Below, piece by piece: positions 12,586 to 26,000 of a DNA stretch of 64,000 bases. The position numbers were made by a program, and so were the translations under genes. Each line of letters begins with the position of its first letter. Positions within the stretch are counted from its first letter, which is position 1. Origin of the DNA: Sipunculus nudus (lineage: Eukaryota > Annelida > Sipuncula > Golfingiida > Sipunculidae); assembly GCA_026874595.1 (NCBI GenBank), contig CM049306.1, forward strand, positions 87,497,142 to 87,561,141. The letters are read 5' to 3'. Under the pieces are notes generated by a model. It did not search any database and was not told the origin of the DNA. It saw nothing but the letters and a program-made list of their open reading frames with translations.

Positions 12586-13961
12586 AACAAGTGACACGTG
12601 GGTCATGAGGCTCAGCTGACTGACATGTTGACAATATGTCCTTGCACAGACAACTAATTAAGGTAATGTAGGTGGCATCATTGTTCATGCATATTAGCGT
12701 AAGTTCATCAAGACCCATAAGCACAACAAATCTGATCACAAACCAACAGGCCTTTCACGAGGAATCTGGTAATTTGTATGTATTTTGCATTATTTCTAAG
12801 GTGCTCAAACATACCCCAAAACTCTGAGAATATAGTTCACTGTGACCCAATTTTAGGTTTCTGGGGAGACCTTTTTAGGAAATCTCAGGATGTCAAGTAA
12901 GAAGATTCTTGGCCGAAAGGTTATGGTTTGTGCCCTACTTTAGTATCAAATTTTCAATTATTCTTAGGGGTTCTTATATTTATAAGCCCAATAGCTCAGA
13001 AAATATGGGTAACAGAGACCTAAATACATGTTTCTAAAGAGATTTTCATAGACCTCAAATTTTTAATTATGATGCGAGGTGCTTATAAGCCCAATAGCTC
13101 AGAGAATATGGGTACCAGAGACCTAATTTCAGGTTTCCAAGGAGACTTTTTATGGACCTAACTGGATGTAAAGTGAGAAGATTCCAGGTCCTGTGTTTAC
13201 GATTTGTACCCTGTTAACAGATGACGGCATCTTTTAAGGTCTCAAAAATAGAGAAAAAATCATAAAAAATAAAAAATATACAGGTGGCGCCACCAGTCTG
13301 CAGAAACTGATAAAACACTCCATGATGAATATCCATGCAAAGAATCATGGTGATCAATGCATCAGTTGTTCAGATACTTGAGCTTTTGTATCAAATTTTT
13401 CATTATTCCAGGGGTACTTAGGAGCCCCATAGCTGGAAGAATATGGGTAAAAGAGACCTAATTCCAGGTTTCCAAGAAGGCTTTTCATGGACCTCTCTGG
13501 ATGTAAAGTGAGAAGATTCCATGTCCAGCAGTTACGATTTGTGCCCTGTTAACAGATGACAGCATCTTTAGAGGTCTTAAAAATAGAGAAAAAAAATTGT
13601 AAAGAATCATAACAATACAGATGCAGCACCAGTCTGCAGAAACTGATAAAACACTCCATGATCAATATCCATGCAAAGAATCATGGTGATCAATGCATTA
13701 GTTGTTTAGATACTCGAGCTTTGTATCAAATTTTTCATTATTCTTGGGGGTGCTTTGGAACCAAATAGCTTGAAGAATATGGGTAACAGAGACCTAATTC
13801 CAGGTTTCCCAGGTTTTTTCATGGACCTCTCTGGATGTAGAGTAAGAAGATTCCAGGTCCAGTGGTTAGGATTTGTGCCTTGTTAACGGACACACGGCCG
13901 GACGGACGACGGACAAAGAGTGATGGCTATAGGTCAGATGACTTACAGTCAGCTGAGCTAA
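12586..13961 (+). mobile_element. Family A repeat A2, full length
   Basis: The 1,376 bp copy has the same structure as A1. It starts AACAAGTGACACGTGGGTCA, carries tandem units related to those of A1 (palindrome variants at 13283 and about 13619), a GGACGGACGACGGAC tract, and ends in the hairpin with AGCTGAGCTAA. Its length nearly equals that of A1 (1,373 bp). Confidence 0.75.
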
Positions 13962-15121
13962 AAATCATATCAATAGTCCGGGGTTGTCCTCAACTTAGTC
14001 AGTACAATTCACTAAAGAAAACAGAGTGGGATTGGCCAGGGCAGAACTTCAGGAGAGATATGTAAAAACGAAGTAGGAAGCCATTGCCCTCTTCAAGCAG
14101 TGTTCGATTCCACTGGTATACAAGTGCAGCGCAGATGTAGATTTTTCAGCCATTGCCAAGTGAGGGCTGAATCTGTTATGGAATTCTCCCATGCCTTAGA
14201 ACATCTGCATAGAGGCATGAAAGAACTAGAACCTTACTTTAACGAGGAAAGAGCATATAAAAAAGAGGTATATTTGATCAGCTAGACAAGGGAGAACTGA
14301 ATGAAAAAAAAAAGTAATTTCAATCACCAGTTAATAAATATGATATTTTTTTTAAGCAGAGGAGATCATGATCTGGGGTACTGTGCTGTGATAAAACACA
14401 AAATCATAACAACTGATGACATCCCAATAAAAGTTCAACATCATCATATCAGCCTTAATCAGTGGCTACTCGTATTATTCGACCAAGCAGTTCACCATAA
14501 GCTTCTGCCATGGTCATAGTCTAGTCAAGATATTTAAGAACTTGTGTGATTTTTTCCCTAAAACTGACATATTTAAGGTTAAAGTCACTCTCCTAGTAAA
14601 GGTCATGACCCACTTTTTAAACAGGACTTGTCCTCTCACCCATTGATCTATGCACATGTCAAGTTTCGTAAAGATCTGTGAAATATCATATTTCTATATG
14701 ATTTATCCTGCATGTGAAATTCCCATGGATTGTGTAAAGGGCATGGTCTGATGTATCATAGGCCCAGCAGGCAACTTTCAGACAAATGATGGGGCAAGTT
14801 GGTTCTCATACCCTTTGGCAAGTGCTATTGTTGAACTCTGCCCTGGAAAAAAATTGTTTTTATTGGTCAATTTACATCTGAATCAGTTTCAATACACAGG
14901 CAATGAGAAGATCTTTCAAATAAACAGTCACTCATACGGGATGACAATGTGCAGATAAGTAAAGTAAAACTTAATTGTTAATTATCCAATTTAAATCATC
15001 AAATTAAATGACTTTTGGGGACTTTTTATATGTTTTTTCATGATTTGTTTGAGTAAAATACAAGTAAAAAATCAAGTAAAATGACTACACTATTGTGATC
15101 TTTAGCAAAATCAAAACTCAC
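13962..15121. other. Unassigned AT-rich DNA
   Basis: No gene is recognised. Bases 14590-14700 resemble 25180-25310 (a conserved phrase around AAAGATCTGTGAAATAT), showing an additional dispersed repeat. Confidence 0.5.
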
Positions 15122-15170
15122 TTGTCCTTTCTTTTTAATCTCCTGGAAAACTTGCCAGTGTCTAGTCTGG
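15122..15170 (-). CDS. Possible 49 nt minus-strand exon (weak)
   Basis: Reading the minus strand, a pyrimidine-rich acceptor (atattcttgcag) precedes 49 bases that end CAA|gtgagt. Entered at phase 2 it reads QTRHWQVFQEIKKKGQ. If spliced directly after the 22702-22799 exon (phase 0) it would stop at the third codon. It may be a further exon of that candidate gene, a chance match, or need an intervening exon. Confidence 0.25.
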
Positions 15171-15662
15171 CTGCAAGAATATACATACTTATTATGAACA
15201 CTAGTCTGTAGATCCTAAAAGGTTATGCCTGAGCACAGTTAAACATTTCATTAAAGTTAATCACCCTGACTGTTAATTCACTCGGCTAATTTAGATATCC
15301 ATACATTTGCATTTAGATCAAGCCTTTTACACATCCACATAAATGTATGCTTTGTAGCGTATCATCTAAAATATTTTATATAATTTACTACTACCTGTTT
15401 AACAGCAATTAACATTCAGTTAAGGCCATGCACACACAGTCCTAGGTGAAAAATCCATCAAAGTCAAATTCCATCTGTTGTGGATTGCCAGCCTCTCTTT
15501 GTTACTTACATACCGTACAATTGTCACACCACAGGGGATCTGATTTTCCAGGTATATTTAGCCAGACAAACAAACAAGCAGACCTGAGATTACACACACA
15601 ATGTATGCTTAAAAAAATACACAAAGACATGTGTAGGTTAACAAACCAATATTATAACAAAT

Positions 15663-16697
15663 AACAAGGTTTACAGGCCTAATGCGAACCTGTGCAACAT
15701 TTGGGAGTATGAATGGAGTTTTTTTTTAAATTTAATATTGATCCTCTTATATCCTGCATATCTCCTAAGTCATTATTATTTCAGCCAAATGGACATTTCC
15801 ACCTGCATTTTTCAGACTATGACATTTGAAAACTAGTATGTATCAGACAGGATATTTTGGGTATGTTCTTTTTACCAGGGAGAAATATTTGGACAGATGA
15901 ATGGACAATCTGGCAGCATGGTTTTGGAGAAGAACATTTTAAAATTTTTTTAGCTTTTTCTTTATAAAATCTAAGAAAATGCAGTTAGAAAAAAAATAAA
16001 CAAACAAAAAAATAGTTTTCAGATGACTGATTATTTGCAACAAATTTGGTGCACTACTCACTACAGACAATACCACACCATCTCATAAGCTCACAGATTT
16101 GCTAAAAATGCATAACAAGTTTTTCCAAACTGTTGAAAGATATGTCCACTAGTTCTAATATGGGCATTCTGTGACAAGACTATGTGTCTAGATGTTAAGA
16201 TTATGTGTCTGTAAGTGTAGACACATCGTCTAGATGCCATACAGAGCCAGGTCAGTTGCAATGGTGATGTCTGGACCTCATCTGGTTGAACTGAGTGACC
16301 TCTTGACCTCTGCTTTTCGGACAGATGACTAAGTTCAACTTCCTGTAACTTGGCCAAAAGTGAACAAACTTGAACCATTCAAACAAACTTGAGTTGTTCC
16401 AGGATTTATTTCTGTGAAATATTGGAAAATTTGGCTGAACAGTTTTTGAAAAAAAAAGATTTTTAAAGCTTTTATAGCCTTTTCCACAATGGACCATGAC
16501 TATAGCTCAGATGACTTATAGTCAGCTCAGCTAAAAATAAACAAAATATATGATAGAGTTTTTCAGATGACTGATTATTTGCAAAAAAATTGATGATGCT
16601 AGCTCCTGCGGTTTTTGAGATAGCCAAGGTAAACATACAGACCACGCACAACGGATGATGCCCCATCAATGCATAAGCTCATAGGTTCGCTTAAAAG
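15663..16697 (+). mobile_element. Family B repeat with two successive 3' ends
   Basis: The 5' module ACAAGGTTTACAGGCCTAAT starts at 15663. 3' modules (CATAAGCTCACAGATTTGCT and GCATAAGCTCATAGGTTCGC) occur near 16107 and 16696. This suggests two copies in tandem or one copy with a duplicated end. A family A-like hairpin lies at 16500-16535. Confidence 0.6.
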
Positions 16698-17525
16698 GAT
16701 ACTTAAATATCACCTGGTTGGGGGGGGGGGGGATTGCAACATCAAGAATATAATAACATAACCCACAAAGAGTCACAATCTACACTACACACAAACAGAG
16801 TCCTCCTTTCAGCTGGTTCACATCATGTGACTGCACTGACAAGTTGAGGGTTCTACTGGGACCCCTGTGTATACTGAACAATCCAATGTGTTAGCTCACA
16901 CTGTAGTTCACATCTAGCTGTTAGCCTCCACCACAAAAGGTGCCATCAATCTCTGGCTGTTACCATGTAACTTTTCTTAGGACAAAGTCCTGTGTCTGTT
17001 ATTGAGAGCTATCTATGTGGCTCAGAATACGGCTCCCCCAGACTGACTGTCCATGCATACTGACACTATGGTCTCACAATGCTCACCGCAGAAAAGTAGA
17101 TCAGCCGGTCCGGTTGTCCGCAGATAGTCACAGGTACTTCTACAATCTCTAAGCTGCCCCAGCTTCCCTGTAGATTCCCTCCCAATCATTCCACTCTATC
17201 CTGTTTTGTACCAGTTCCTGACATCACAAGTCCCGCCAGATTCCTCCTCCAATTAACAGATCAATCCACTTGCTCTGGTGCCACAAATGTAAAAAATACA
17301 GTAGACATGCCCCCAGGAGTAACACATGGGAATAAACTACCCTTACTCACACAGACTAGGTGGCACCAGCTAAACAATGTTGCTGAGAGACCATGTTACA
17401 ACTTGAAAAAGAAATGAATACAAAAGGCACAAGCTTTCTACATTGGCGGCTAAATCTGTATGTGGTGTGATGTAAAATAGACTAGCTGGTACTCCTAACT
17501 GACCTTCCCATGCCAATGGCTAAAT
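16698..17525. other. Relatively GC-rich unassigned segment
   Basis: It starts with a 13-base poly(G) run (16720). Base composition is less AT-rich than the flanks. No open frame with recognisable protein is seen. It may be a decayed retroelement or an unlisted repeat, but I could not define ends or a primer-binding site with confidence. Confidence 0.35.
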
Positions 17526-18437
17526 ACAAACTAGAATACGGGTAGTCGACAAGTGACTACGTGTATCCACCAAAATCAGAGTGGAACGGGTGAAATGAGG
17601 CATGGATTGAGTGGGAAGGGGAAATAGAGTGAGGTGTGTTGCATATTAGCATGGATGTCTGCAGCTGAAATAGGTATGTAGGTTGCATCACCTGCCAAAA
17701 AAAATCGAGAAAGCTAACCAAGATGTATAAACACGCAAAATTTTTAGGAGATAAATCAAGTGGAAAAGTCAAACCACTGCTGAGATATGAGTGATTTTAA
17801 CCTAAGGCAGATGAACAGATGGACGCTGTGCATAAATGGTTGCAGGTGGCACCACCAGTTTTGCCTATGATGAAGAGCTATGTGAGATTTATACACATGC
17901 AAAATTTTGGCCTAATCAGTCAAACGGTTCCCGAGATATGAGCTTGGATGTCTGCAGAGTAAATGTGGATGTAGGTGGCGACACCTGTCATAAAATCAAG
18001 AAACCTGTCCAGGATGTATAAACCTGCAGAATTTCAGGTGGATAAGTCAAACCACTGCTGAGATATGAGTAATATTATCCCAAGGCAGATGAACAGATGG
18101 ACGCTGTTCAAAAATGGTTGCAGGTGGCACCACCATTTTTAGTGTATGTTATAAAGCTATCAAAGGGCTACATTTGTGCAAAATTTTTAGCCTGATTGGT
18201 CAAACGGTTCCGGAGATATGTGGGTTTAAATGTGGAAACAGACACACAAATGGACACTGGGCAGCAAGGAAAGGTCAGTGGTCAACCAAAAATGAAGGTG
18301 CAGCAGTTCACATGTGACCTGATGATAAACCCAATTCGCTTAAAATGCAAACCAAGTTTTTTCAAACAGTTGAAAGATATAGTTCCAATAATCTGGGAAT
18401 TCTGCATCTAAACATTGTGTCCAGGCGTCTAGACCCT

Positions 18438-18457
18438 GTGTCTAGACGTCTAGACAC
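18438..18457. repeat. Perfect 20 bp palindrome
   Basis: GTGTCTAGACGTCTAGACAC equals its own reverse complement, and further TCTAGAC boxes flank it. A decayed version (GTGTCTAGATG...) sits at the equivalent place in the related repeat at about 16181-16226. Confidence 0.9.
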
Positions 18458-18961
18458 ATTGTCTAGACACCCTCCTAGAGCCAGGTCAGTTGCCATGGTG
18501 ATGTCTGGACCCCACCTGTTTGTACTGAGGGACCTCTTGACTTGGCTACATGAAGTCAAATCTGTTTTCAAATACAGAAAGCCTTTTTCAATTGGCTACA
18601 ATGCTTTTTTAAAACTGTATTTACCCAATCTATTCTTATAAAACTGGCAGAACCCTACCATAGAATAATTCTTGTAAAGTTTAAACCAATCAGCTGAACA
18701 GTTTCATCATAAATCAGTGTATAAGCTAGAAGAGTTTAAAATTACATTTTCGCTTGTAAAAAACACATCAATGTATGTGGCGCCACCAATACCTCAAAAT
18801 CAGATATGACATATGTGACAAACATTGGTATAAAATTTGGTCATTATAGCTTTAGCCGTTTCTGAGATTTTAATTTTAGTGTGCTTTTATGGACAGATGA
18901 CTAAGTTCAACCTCCTGTAACTCGGCCAAAAATCTCCAAACTGGAACCAATCGAACAAACT

Positions 18962-21866
18962 CAGTGCTGCCACTCTAGATTTATAAAAAAAAGTATCATT
19001 CGTTACCAAAAAAAGTATCAAAATTGTTAAAAAAAAGTATAAAAAAAGTATAAATTCACGACAACTTACCTGATATGCAAGCATTTGTTACCTTGATTTT
19101 TTTTCGAAATTATGTGTACAGTGTTGTGTGGAGTTATTCTTGTTGAGCCTCCAGTTTCTGACATTTCAGCACCTGGAATTTTGTCAGTAAGCCATGAACA
19201 GCTCAGCATAAACTCCACACAACAGAGAACACACATTCCTGCAAAGACACTGGGAAAGGACATTGTCAGATCTCATTTTAACTCTTTTAATCTTTAGATA
19301 TACCACTGGATAGCCCAATCTCACCATGCTATTTTGTTAAACAAGGGACCCATGGGTCATATCGCTCAGCAGAATTTTGGAAAATATTAGTAACTGAAAA
19401 TATTTTTATTTCTTTTGGTTTTTCATGTATATTTATTACCATTTGAAAGCTTAGAGAAAATGGCCCTGCTAAAATGAAACTCTGTAAATTATAGAATAAT
19501 GGACATGAGCTAAAGCATATGCACAATAAATGAAACCTTTGGCCTGAAACCATTTAGTGATACACCAAGGGAAAAAATGGGCCTACAGTAAGTGTTATTT
19601 AAAAGTTACATTTCATAAACAAATAGTGTGTGAAGGGAATTAAGTTTTCAAAAGTTAATTATATGGCCATATTAGTAATAAATCAATCCTAAAGTCTGAC
19701 CAATATTCCTGAATGAACAGTGTTATTCACACCTAGGCCAACTTTAAGAGATAAGAATGAAATGCTACAAAGTATTTATATCTTCTTAAATCTTGTCAGT
19801 TAGCACTTACATTAAATCCTAATATTTTATCAAATTTGAAAATAAGAATTAAATTCCTGAACATTTTTTTCTTTTAAAAAATCAAAATTTTCCAAGTCTC
19901 AACAAAAAGAATTTATTTAACATTAAAATTATAAGCTGCCTCTTGTTTATTAATACTGTGTATTGAAGGGGTAGGTGGGGGGAGCGGTCTCTGTTGTAAC
20001 TGCTCCTAGCCGAATAAAATGTGAAATTATAAGATTCATCTTGTTTATAGTACAGGTCTGTCAACAGAATGGGGTGGGGGGGGGGGGGGGGGGGGGGGGG
20101 AGAAAGGCTCCCTGTGGTATTAACTGCAAACAGCCTGATCAAGCTCAACAAGAGAGAGGGCTTGCCCAAGTGATGGGATTACATAACAACAACCTGGGGA
20201 GCATAGAGAGCTGCACTGAATGACCTACAGTGACCAAAGTGGAATGCTTGAAAATGTAAGGGAATACAACAAGAGCCTCCAAAAAAAATTCAATAACTAG
20301 CCTAATTTTGCAGCTTTTATTTTCAAATTTCAGATTTTAACAGATTAAATCCTTATGTGTACATGCTGTGAAAATTAAATACACAGTATTTACAGGGAAA
20401 AAACGTGCCGTGGCCAAAGTTGGGCAAAATTTAAGGTACTGATTTTATATTTATGCTAATAACTTAAAAATATTGCAAAATTCAGATATAATTTTGGTAT
20501 ACAATTGAATCTTGATTAAATGAAGTAATATTTCTGAAAAAAGTCTCTAGCATCAGCAATTCTTTTGTTAAGTGAATAAATATATTTCCTGATTTTTTAC
20601 AAGGTGCATTATGTTTGGGCCCATAACTTCACTTTTTTAAATTATATAATACAGACTTAATTTCTGGCATGTACACAGGAATTATATAGAGGAATATTTA
20701 TGGTAAATATGAAGAAAACCAGATGAGTGGTTTTGATATTAAGTCCTGAAGTATGAAAACAGTTTTTGTATTTATTTTTTCTAAAAATATATTTTTTAAA
20801 TTTGCAAAATAATATATATCTGAAAATAACACTTGATTCAGGATTGGAAAAGTTGTATACATTGGATCAAAAACAGCAATCGGTTAAAGAAAAGTAAGTA
20901 ATGCAACATATTACTATGGGGGGGGGGGGGAGGGCAGGGTTGCCACATGTGATTTTACATTTGTAAAAGCAGTGTTGCATCACTAATATATTTACCCAGA
21001 CAGGCTGTAGGGACCAGACATGGCTGGTCTGGAGGTTCAAAATGTAAATACATTAGAGCCTCAGAAAAATTTCAATAACTAGAATATTTTTTAAGCTTTT
21101 ATTTTCATATTTCAGAATTTAACAGATTAAATCTATATATATACCAACTGTGAAAAGTAAATCAAATGTTCTTACAAGAAAAAAACGTGCCATGGTCAAA
21201 CTTGGACAAAATTTAAGGTACCAATTTTATATTTTTGCCAATATTTTAAAAAATTTAACAGATATGATCTAATTTTTGGTATACAATTAAATTTTGATTA
21301 ACTAAAGTTCTATTACTGAAAAAAGTCCCTGCTTTAACACTTTTTCTCTTAAGTGACCAAATATCTTTCCTGATTTTTTACAAAGTCCATTATGTTTGGG
21401 CCCATAACTTTTTTAAATTATATAATATTGACTTAATTTCTGGCTTGTCCATACAACTATATAGAGGAATGTTTATGGTAAATATGAAAAAAAAAACAGA
21501 TGAGTGGTTTGGATATTAGGCAGTCCTGAAGTGTGAAAATAGATTTTTAATAAAAAATTGAGGTTTTTCATAAATATCTTGAAGGAACAAAGTCCTATTG
21601 ACCCAATTTTCGGCATGGTAGGAGATTTCGGGACATCTAACTGTATGCCGAATTTCAGATTCGTAGGTCCAATGGTGTCAAAAACGTGCCAGTCTTACGG
21701 ACTGACATCCGAATGGACGGATGACCACGCCTATAGCTCAGATGACTGAGCTAAAAAAAGGATAAAAAAGTATTTACACCTGAAAAAAGTATAAAAAAAG
21801 TATAAAAAGAAGCTTTTCAGAAAAAAAAGTATAATACTTTTAAAAAAGTATAAAATAGCAGCACTG
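18962..21866. mobile_element. 2.9 kb element with CAGTGCTGC inverted ends, nested in family B
   Basis: The left end CAGTGCTGCC and right end GCAGCACTG are inverted, and the insertion is flanked by a perfect 6 bp repeat CAAACT. Both subterminal regions contain AAAAAAGTATAAAAAAAGTA phrases. The interior holds a family A copy (19340-21754). CAGTG ends recall hAT elements, but those usually make 8 bp duplications, so the class is left open. No transposase is recognised. Confidence 0.7.
19340..21754 (+). mobile_element. Family A variant (long form) nested in the 18962-21866 element
   Basis: It starts AACAAGGGACCCATGGGTCA and ends in AGCTCAGATGACTGAGCTAA. It includes a 25-base poly(G) run (20076-20100) and two tandem copies of a roughly 770 bp unit (20280-20760 resembles 21050-21530). 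Bases 20180-20760 match 61700-61935 in reverse complement. Confidence 0.7.
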
Positions 21867-22701
21867 CAAACTTGAGAGAGATTGTTCCAGAGATCATTTC
21901 TGTGAAATATTCGACAATATGGCTGGACAGTTTCAGAGAAGAAGATTTTTAAAGGTTTTTAAGCTTTTTCTCTATAAAATCTAAATTAATGCAGATACCC
22001 AATAATAAGCTCTAGGGCACCAAGTTTCACATGTGACTAATTCTTATATGTAATTTGGAGCTGCTAGCTCCGACAGTTTCTGACTTACAGCCATGGACGG
22101 CGGAAAGCCAGCCCTGGACGGCGGACGGCGGACGGCGGACGGACGACGCTGCGCCAGCGCATAAGCTCACAGGTTTGCTAAAAAGTCACAGTCCTCTGGT
22201 GACACCAATATTTATGACACAAAAACAGCTGATCAGTTTGAGGATGTAACCAGTGTGTGTTTTTATTAGAAAGTGATTTTATTGCATTCCTGATATATTT
22301 TGCCAAGTATGGTTTCATTTTACTGAATCTGTGTTTAATTATTTAAGTTTACTTTCCCATTTGACCTGGAAACTTATGAAATATTACCAAAACACATAAT
22401 GGATAACCCAGTGTGAAAAGGACTACATAACTTATTAATTTGGAGAACATAAAAACTAGTGCAGTGAAATGTTTGGTACCTTTAGAAATTTTAAGTTATT
22501 CAAGTCATATGCCAATCATGATAAGTACTAAAAATCACAAAATTTTTCTTTACCATGGCCACAGGTGACAGAAACTGAAATGATAATTAGACATGTTCCC
22601 TTTTGACAATGTTGAAGCTATATACCTTGACGAATGAAATAAACACTTTGGTGGTATGTTATGTATAGCCTATTCCTTTATTTTATTCATCAAACACTTA
22701 C

Positions 22702-22799
22702 CTTACTGGATATGGCTGATCTTTCTTTCGACACCATGTCCGCCAGTTGGGACATGGCTTCAGTGATTTGAAAAAACATTTTTAGCAGTCGAAAAGCTG
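22702..22799 (-). CDS. Exon of an unrecognised minus-strand gene
   Basis: 98 nt between acceptor ctctattatccag and donor AGTAAG|gtaagt. It is entered at phase 1 and leaves at phase 0. Joined to 33194-33305, the frame stays open with FRLLKMFFQITEAMSQLADM near the start and a Lys/Ser-rich end. The other frames contain stops. The acceptor is a CAGCAG tandem (NAGNAG), so three bases may be optional without changing frame. I do not recognise the protein family. The matching phase and both consensus splice sites are the evidence. Confidence 0.5.
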
Positions 22800-23000
22800 C
22801 TGGATAATAGAGTTAACTTGGTAAGACTTTCTGTGGTGTACAGGGATAATATTGGATTTCATATTTACTTGTCAGCTGCACATTTTACATACCATTTTTG
22901 GTTTTCTCTTGTTCTCAAGTGGATGTCAGAATGTGGAGTTAAATATTCATGAAGCAGTTTGAGAGGTTTATAGTTTAAGGTCATTTCTGTTTAAATATTA

Positions 23001-26000
23001 AAACAAGGCCCACAGGCTTAATGCAAACAAGTACAATGGGATATACATCATGTATTATGATTCCATGCTGGACCTTTACATATACATGTACGTGTGACAT
23101 GTATATGTACAATGCAAGCACTGAACATTGGGAAACCGTGTGCATGCACCAATTACAAAAACATTACTGCTGTAATATTGGCATAGGTGCATACAACACA
23201 ACAAGGCCTGCAGGCCTTATGCGAACCTGTGCAATGGTTTATACACCAGGTATAATGCTTCAGTGCTGGCCCATTACTTTTCAAGTAGGCCTACATGTCA
23301 TGTATAAGAGGAAGGTATCAGAGTTGTAGACATATGGCAATTTCAGGCTGATATCCCCTCCTAAGGCTTGTTGCCAAATCTGGAATAGTTGGCAGTCTGC
23401 CAAGCGATTAAACCTGAAATCTAAATGCTGATAAACAGGTGCAGCTAGGCTAGATGTAACTGCTTCACACAGCTAATATATATGTTAAAAAGACTCAATT
23501 CAATCCCAAAAATCATACATGTGGAAGCATTTAAGACAACTAGATATTTCTTGGCACAACAGGTGCCATAGTATCCCCAGACAATTAACCCCCCCTCTCC
23601 CAGCCTCGAAGAATAGGATCCCATCTTGTATTCAGATGCAGAGACTTACACTTGGCAAGCCACCATGGTTTCTTATAAGTATGGGCATATTTAAGGTGAA
23701 GGTCACTCTCATAGGAGAGGTCATGATCCAAATTGAAATATATCTCATTCCTTAATCCATATCTATATACATGATATGAAAGAAATCTGTCCATTAGTTT
23801 TCAACTTATCATGCTCACAGTGCTGTGAAGTTGCAATGGTGGGGTATTACTATATGCGAAAGCAAGAAAACCACACAAGGTGGCGCCACCTGTATTCTGC
23901 AGAAGAGAAACAAAAATCCAAGATTAAAAAAAAAAAAATTGTAAATTAAAATCAAAATATTTTTTTGTTTTTAACTTAAAAATATATATATGCATGATAT
24001 GAAAGAAATCTGTCCTTTAGTTTTCAATTTATCATGCTAACAGTGCTGTCAAGTGGCAATGGTGGGGTAGTAACAGATGCAAGAGCAAGAAAACGACACA
24101 AGGTGGTGCCACCTGTATTCTGCAGAAGAGAAAAAAAATCCAAGAGATTTAAAAAAAAAAATTTTTAATTAAAATTAAAATAAAAAAATTTTTTAACTTA
24201 AAAATATATATATGCATGATATGAAAGAAATCTGTCCTTTAATTTTCAATTTATCATGCTAATTTACACAGTACTGTCAAGTGGAAATGGTGGGGTATTA
24301 ACTGTTGCAAAAGTAAGAAAACAACACAAGTAGGTGCCACCTGTATTCTGCAGAAGAGAAAAAAAAATCCAAGATTTAAAAAAAAAATTTAAATTAAAAT
24401 TTAAAAAGAAATTTTTTTTTTAACTTAAAAATATATATATGCATGATATGAAAGAAATCTGTCCTTTAGTTTTCAATTTATCATGCTAACAGTGCTGTCA
24501 AGTGGCAATGGTGGGGTATTAACAGGCACGAAAGCAAGAAAAAGACACAAGGTGGCACCACCTGTATTAGCATAATCGCGGCTGTGACCTTGAAAAAATG
24601 GATCAAGGTCATCCATGTTCGAACTTGAGCTAGCCGTTGATAAGATGCATCAAACTTGTGGGTTTGGTGACTGTACCTCAAATTCTTACAACGTTATTGC
24701 GTTAACATCATTTTTACAAGAAAACAACAAAAGGTGGCACCGCCTGTCTTCTGCAAAAGACAAAGCTATCCGAGATCTTCGGTCAATTTGATTTTTGGAT
24801 CATTCTATGTAAACCTTACTGTGATATTAAAGATTTTGTGTGAATTTCATCAAATATGGGAATATTCAAGATTAAGGCCACTCTCATAGGAAAGGTCATG
24901 ACCCCAATTTAAATAAACATCATCCAATAAACCCATATCTATGTATATGCATAATATAAAAGAAATCTGTCTGTTTGATTTATAATGCTCACAGTACTAT
25001 CAAATGGAAATTTTGGGGGTAATAAAAGGCACGAAAACAAGTAAAAAATAATAGGTGGAGCCACCAGTTTCTGGAACATGACAACCCTATCCATGATCTT
25101 TGATCAACTTAATTATGGGATCAATCCATGCAAGATTTCTTGAGATATTAAGAAATTAGAATTTGTGTGATTTTCCCCAAATTTGGACCTATTCAAGGTC
25201 AAGGACACTCTCCTAGTAAAGGTCATGACCACATTTTAAATAGAGGTCGTCCTCTCACCCATATCTATACATATACCAAGTTTGGTAAAGATCCGTGAAA
25301 TATATTTTGAGTTATCACGCCAACAAGATTTATATGCGGTGGCGGGACCAGTATGAAAACATAGTATCCCCCGACTTTGTCTGGGGATACAATAATTATA
25401 AGAATTATTGTGGGGATTATTCTTGTAAGATATTAAACAAATTGACTTCAATGGTGTCAGTCAAAAAAGTTTTGCAGGTTTATAACTCATATAGGAAGAT
25501 ACAGCAAACTGGACAAGTTCAGCTTCCCATAACTCAGCCAAAAAGAGCTTAACTAAAACCAATTGAACAAACTTGAATTATCAACATCTGATAATTAATG
25601 TGTGAAATTTAAGAATTTGGCCCAGTGGTTTTTGAGAGATCTTTGTAGCCACTGAGCCTAAATGGGCTATAATGGCATATGACTTAATTCAGCTTCCCAT
25701 AACTCTGCCAAAAGTCACTGAACGGAGAAAATTTTAACAAACTTCAGAAAGCACTAACCTAGGATCACTTCTGTGCAATATTAAACAATTTGGCTATATG
25801 GTTTCAGATAAGAAGTTTTTTGTAGCCCTCAGTATGATACAGGCACTGATACCCCCGTACAAAAAAGGCTGATACAGGTGGCGCCTCCAATACCTTAATT
25901 TCAGATATGACTCATGTGACCATGATTGGCATAAAATTTGGTGATGATAGCTCCAGCTGTTTCTGAGACTGAAATTTTAATATGCTTTTTTGGACAGATG

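Larger units (their letters stand above)
17526..22184 (+). mobile_element. Family B repeat carrying a nested 2.9 kb insertion
   Basis: The left part (17527-18961) repeats the interior of the 986-2015 copy, with palindrome variants at about 17846, 18121 and 18778. The family B text breaks at CAAACT (18956-18961) and resumes at CAAACTTGAGAGAG (21867). The 3' module GCATAAGCTCACAGGTTTGC ends near 22184. A GGACGGCGGACGGCGG tract precedes the 3' end. Confidence 0.65.

Noticed and set aside
15500-15560. Minus-strand frame ending TGTACG|gtatgt
   Set aside because: No pyrimidine-rich acceptor, no phase match to the other candidate exons and no recognisable protein.
16698-17525. Possible LTR retroelement remnant
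   Set aside because: A TGGCACCAGAGCAAGTGG-like string on the minus strand hinted at a primer-binding site, but no LTR pair, gag or pol sequence was found.
19066-19263. Minus-strand 65-codon frame with a hydrophobic stretch and a donor-like end at 19073
   Set aside because: It lies inside the 18962-21866 mobile element. There is no matching acceptor or partner exon, and a short inverted repeat explains part of the sequence.
23750-24575. Regular repeats suggesting a CRISPR-like array
   Set aside because: This is eukaryotic satellite DNA; units are tandem without unique spacers.
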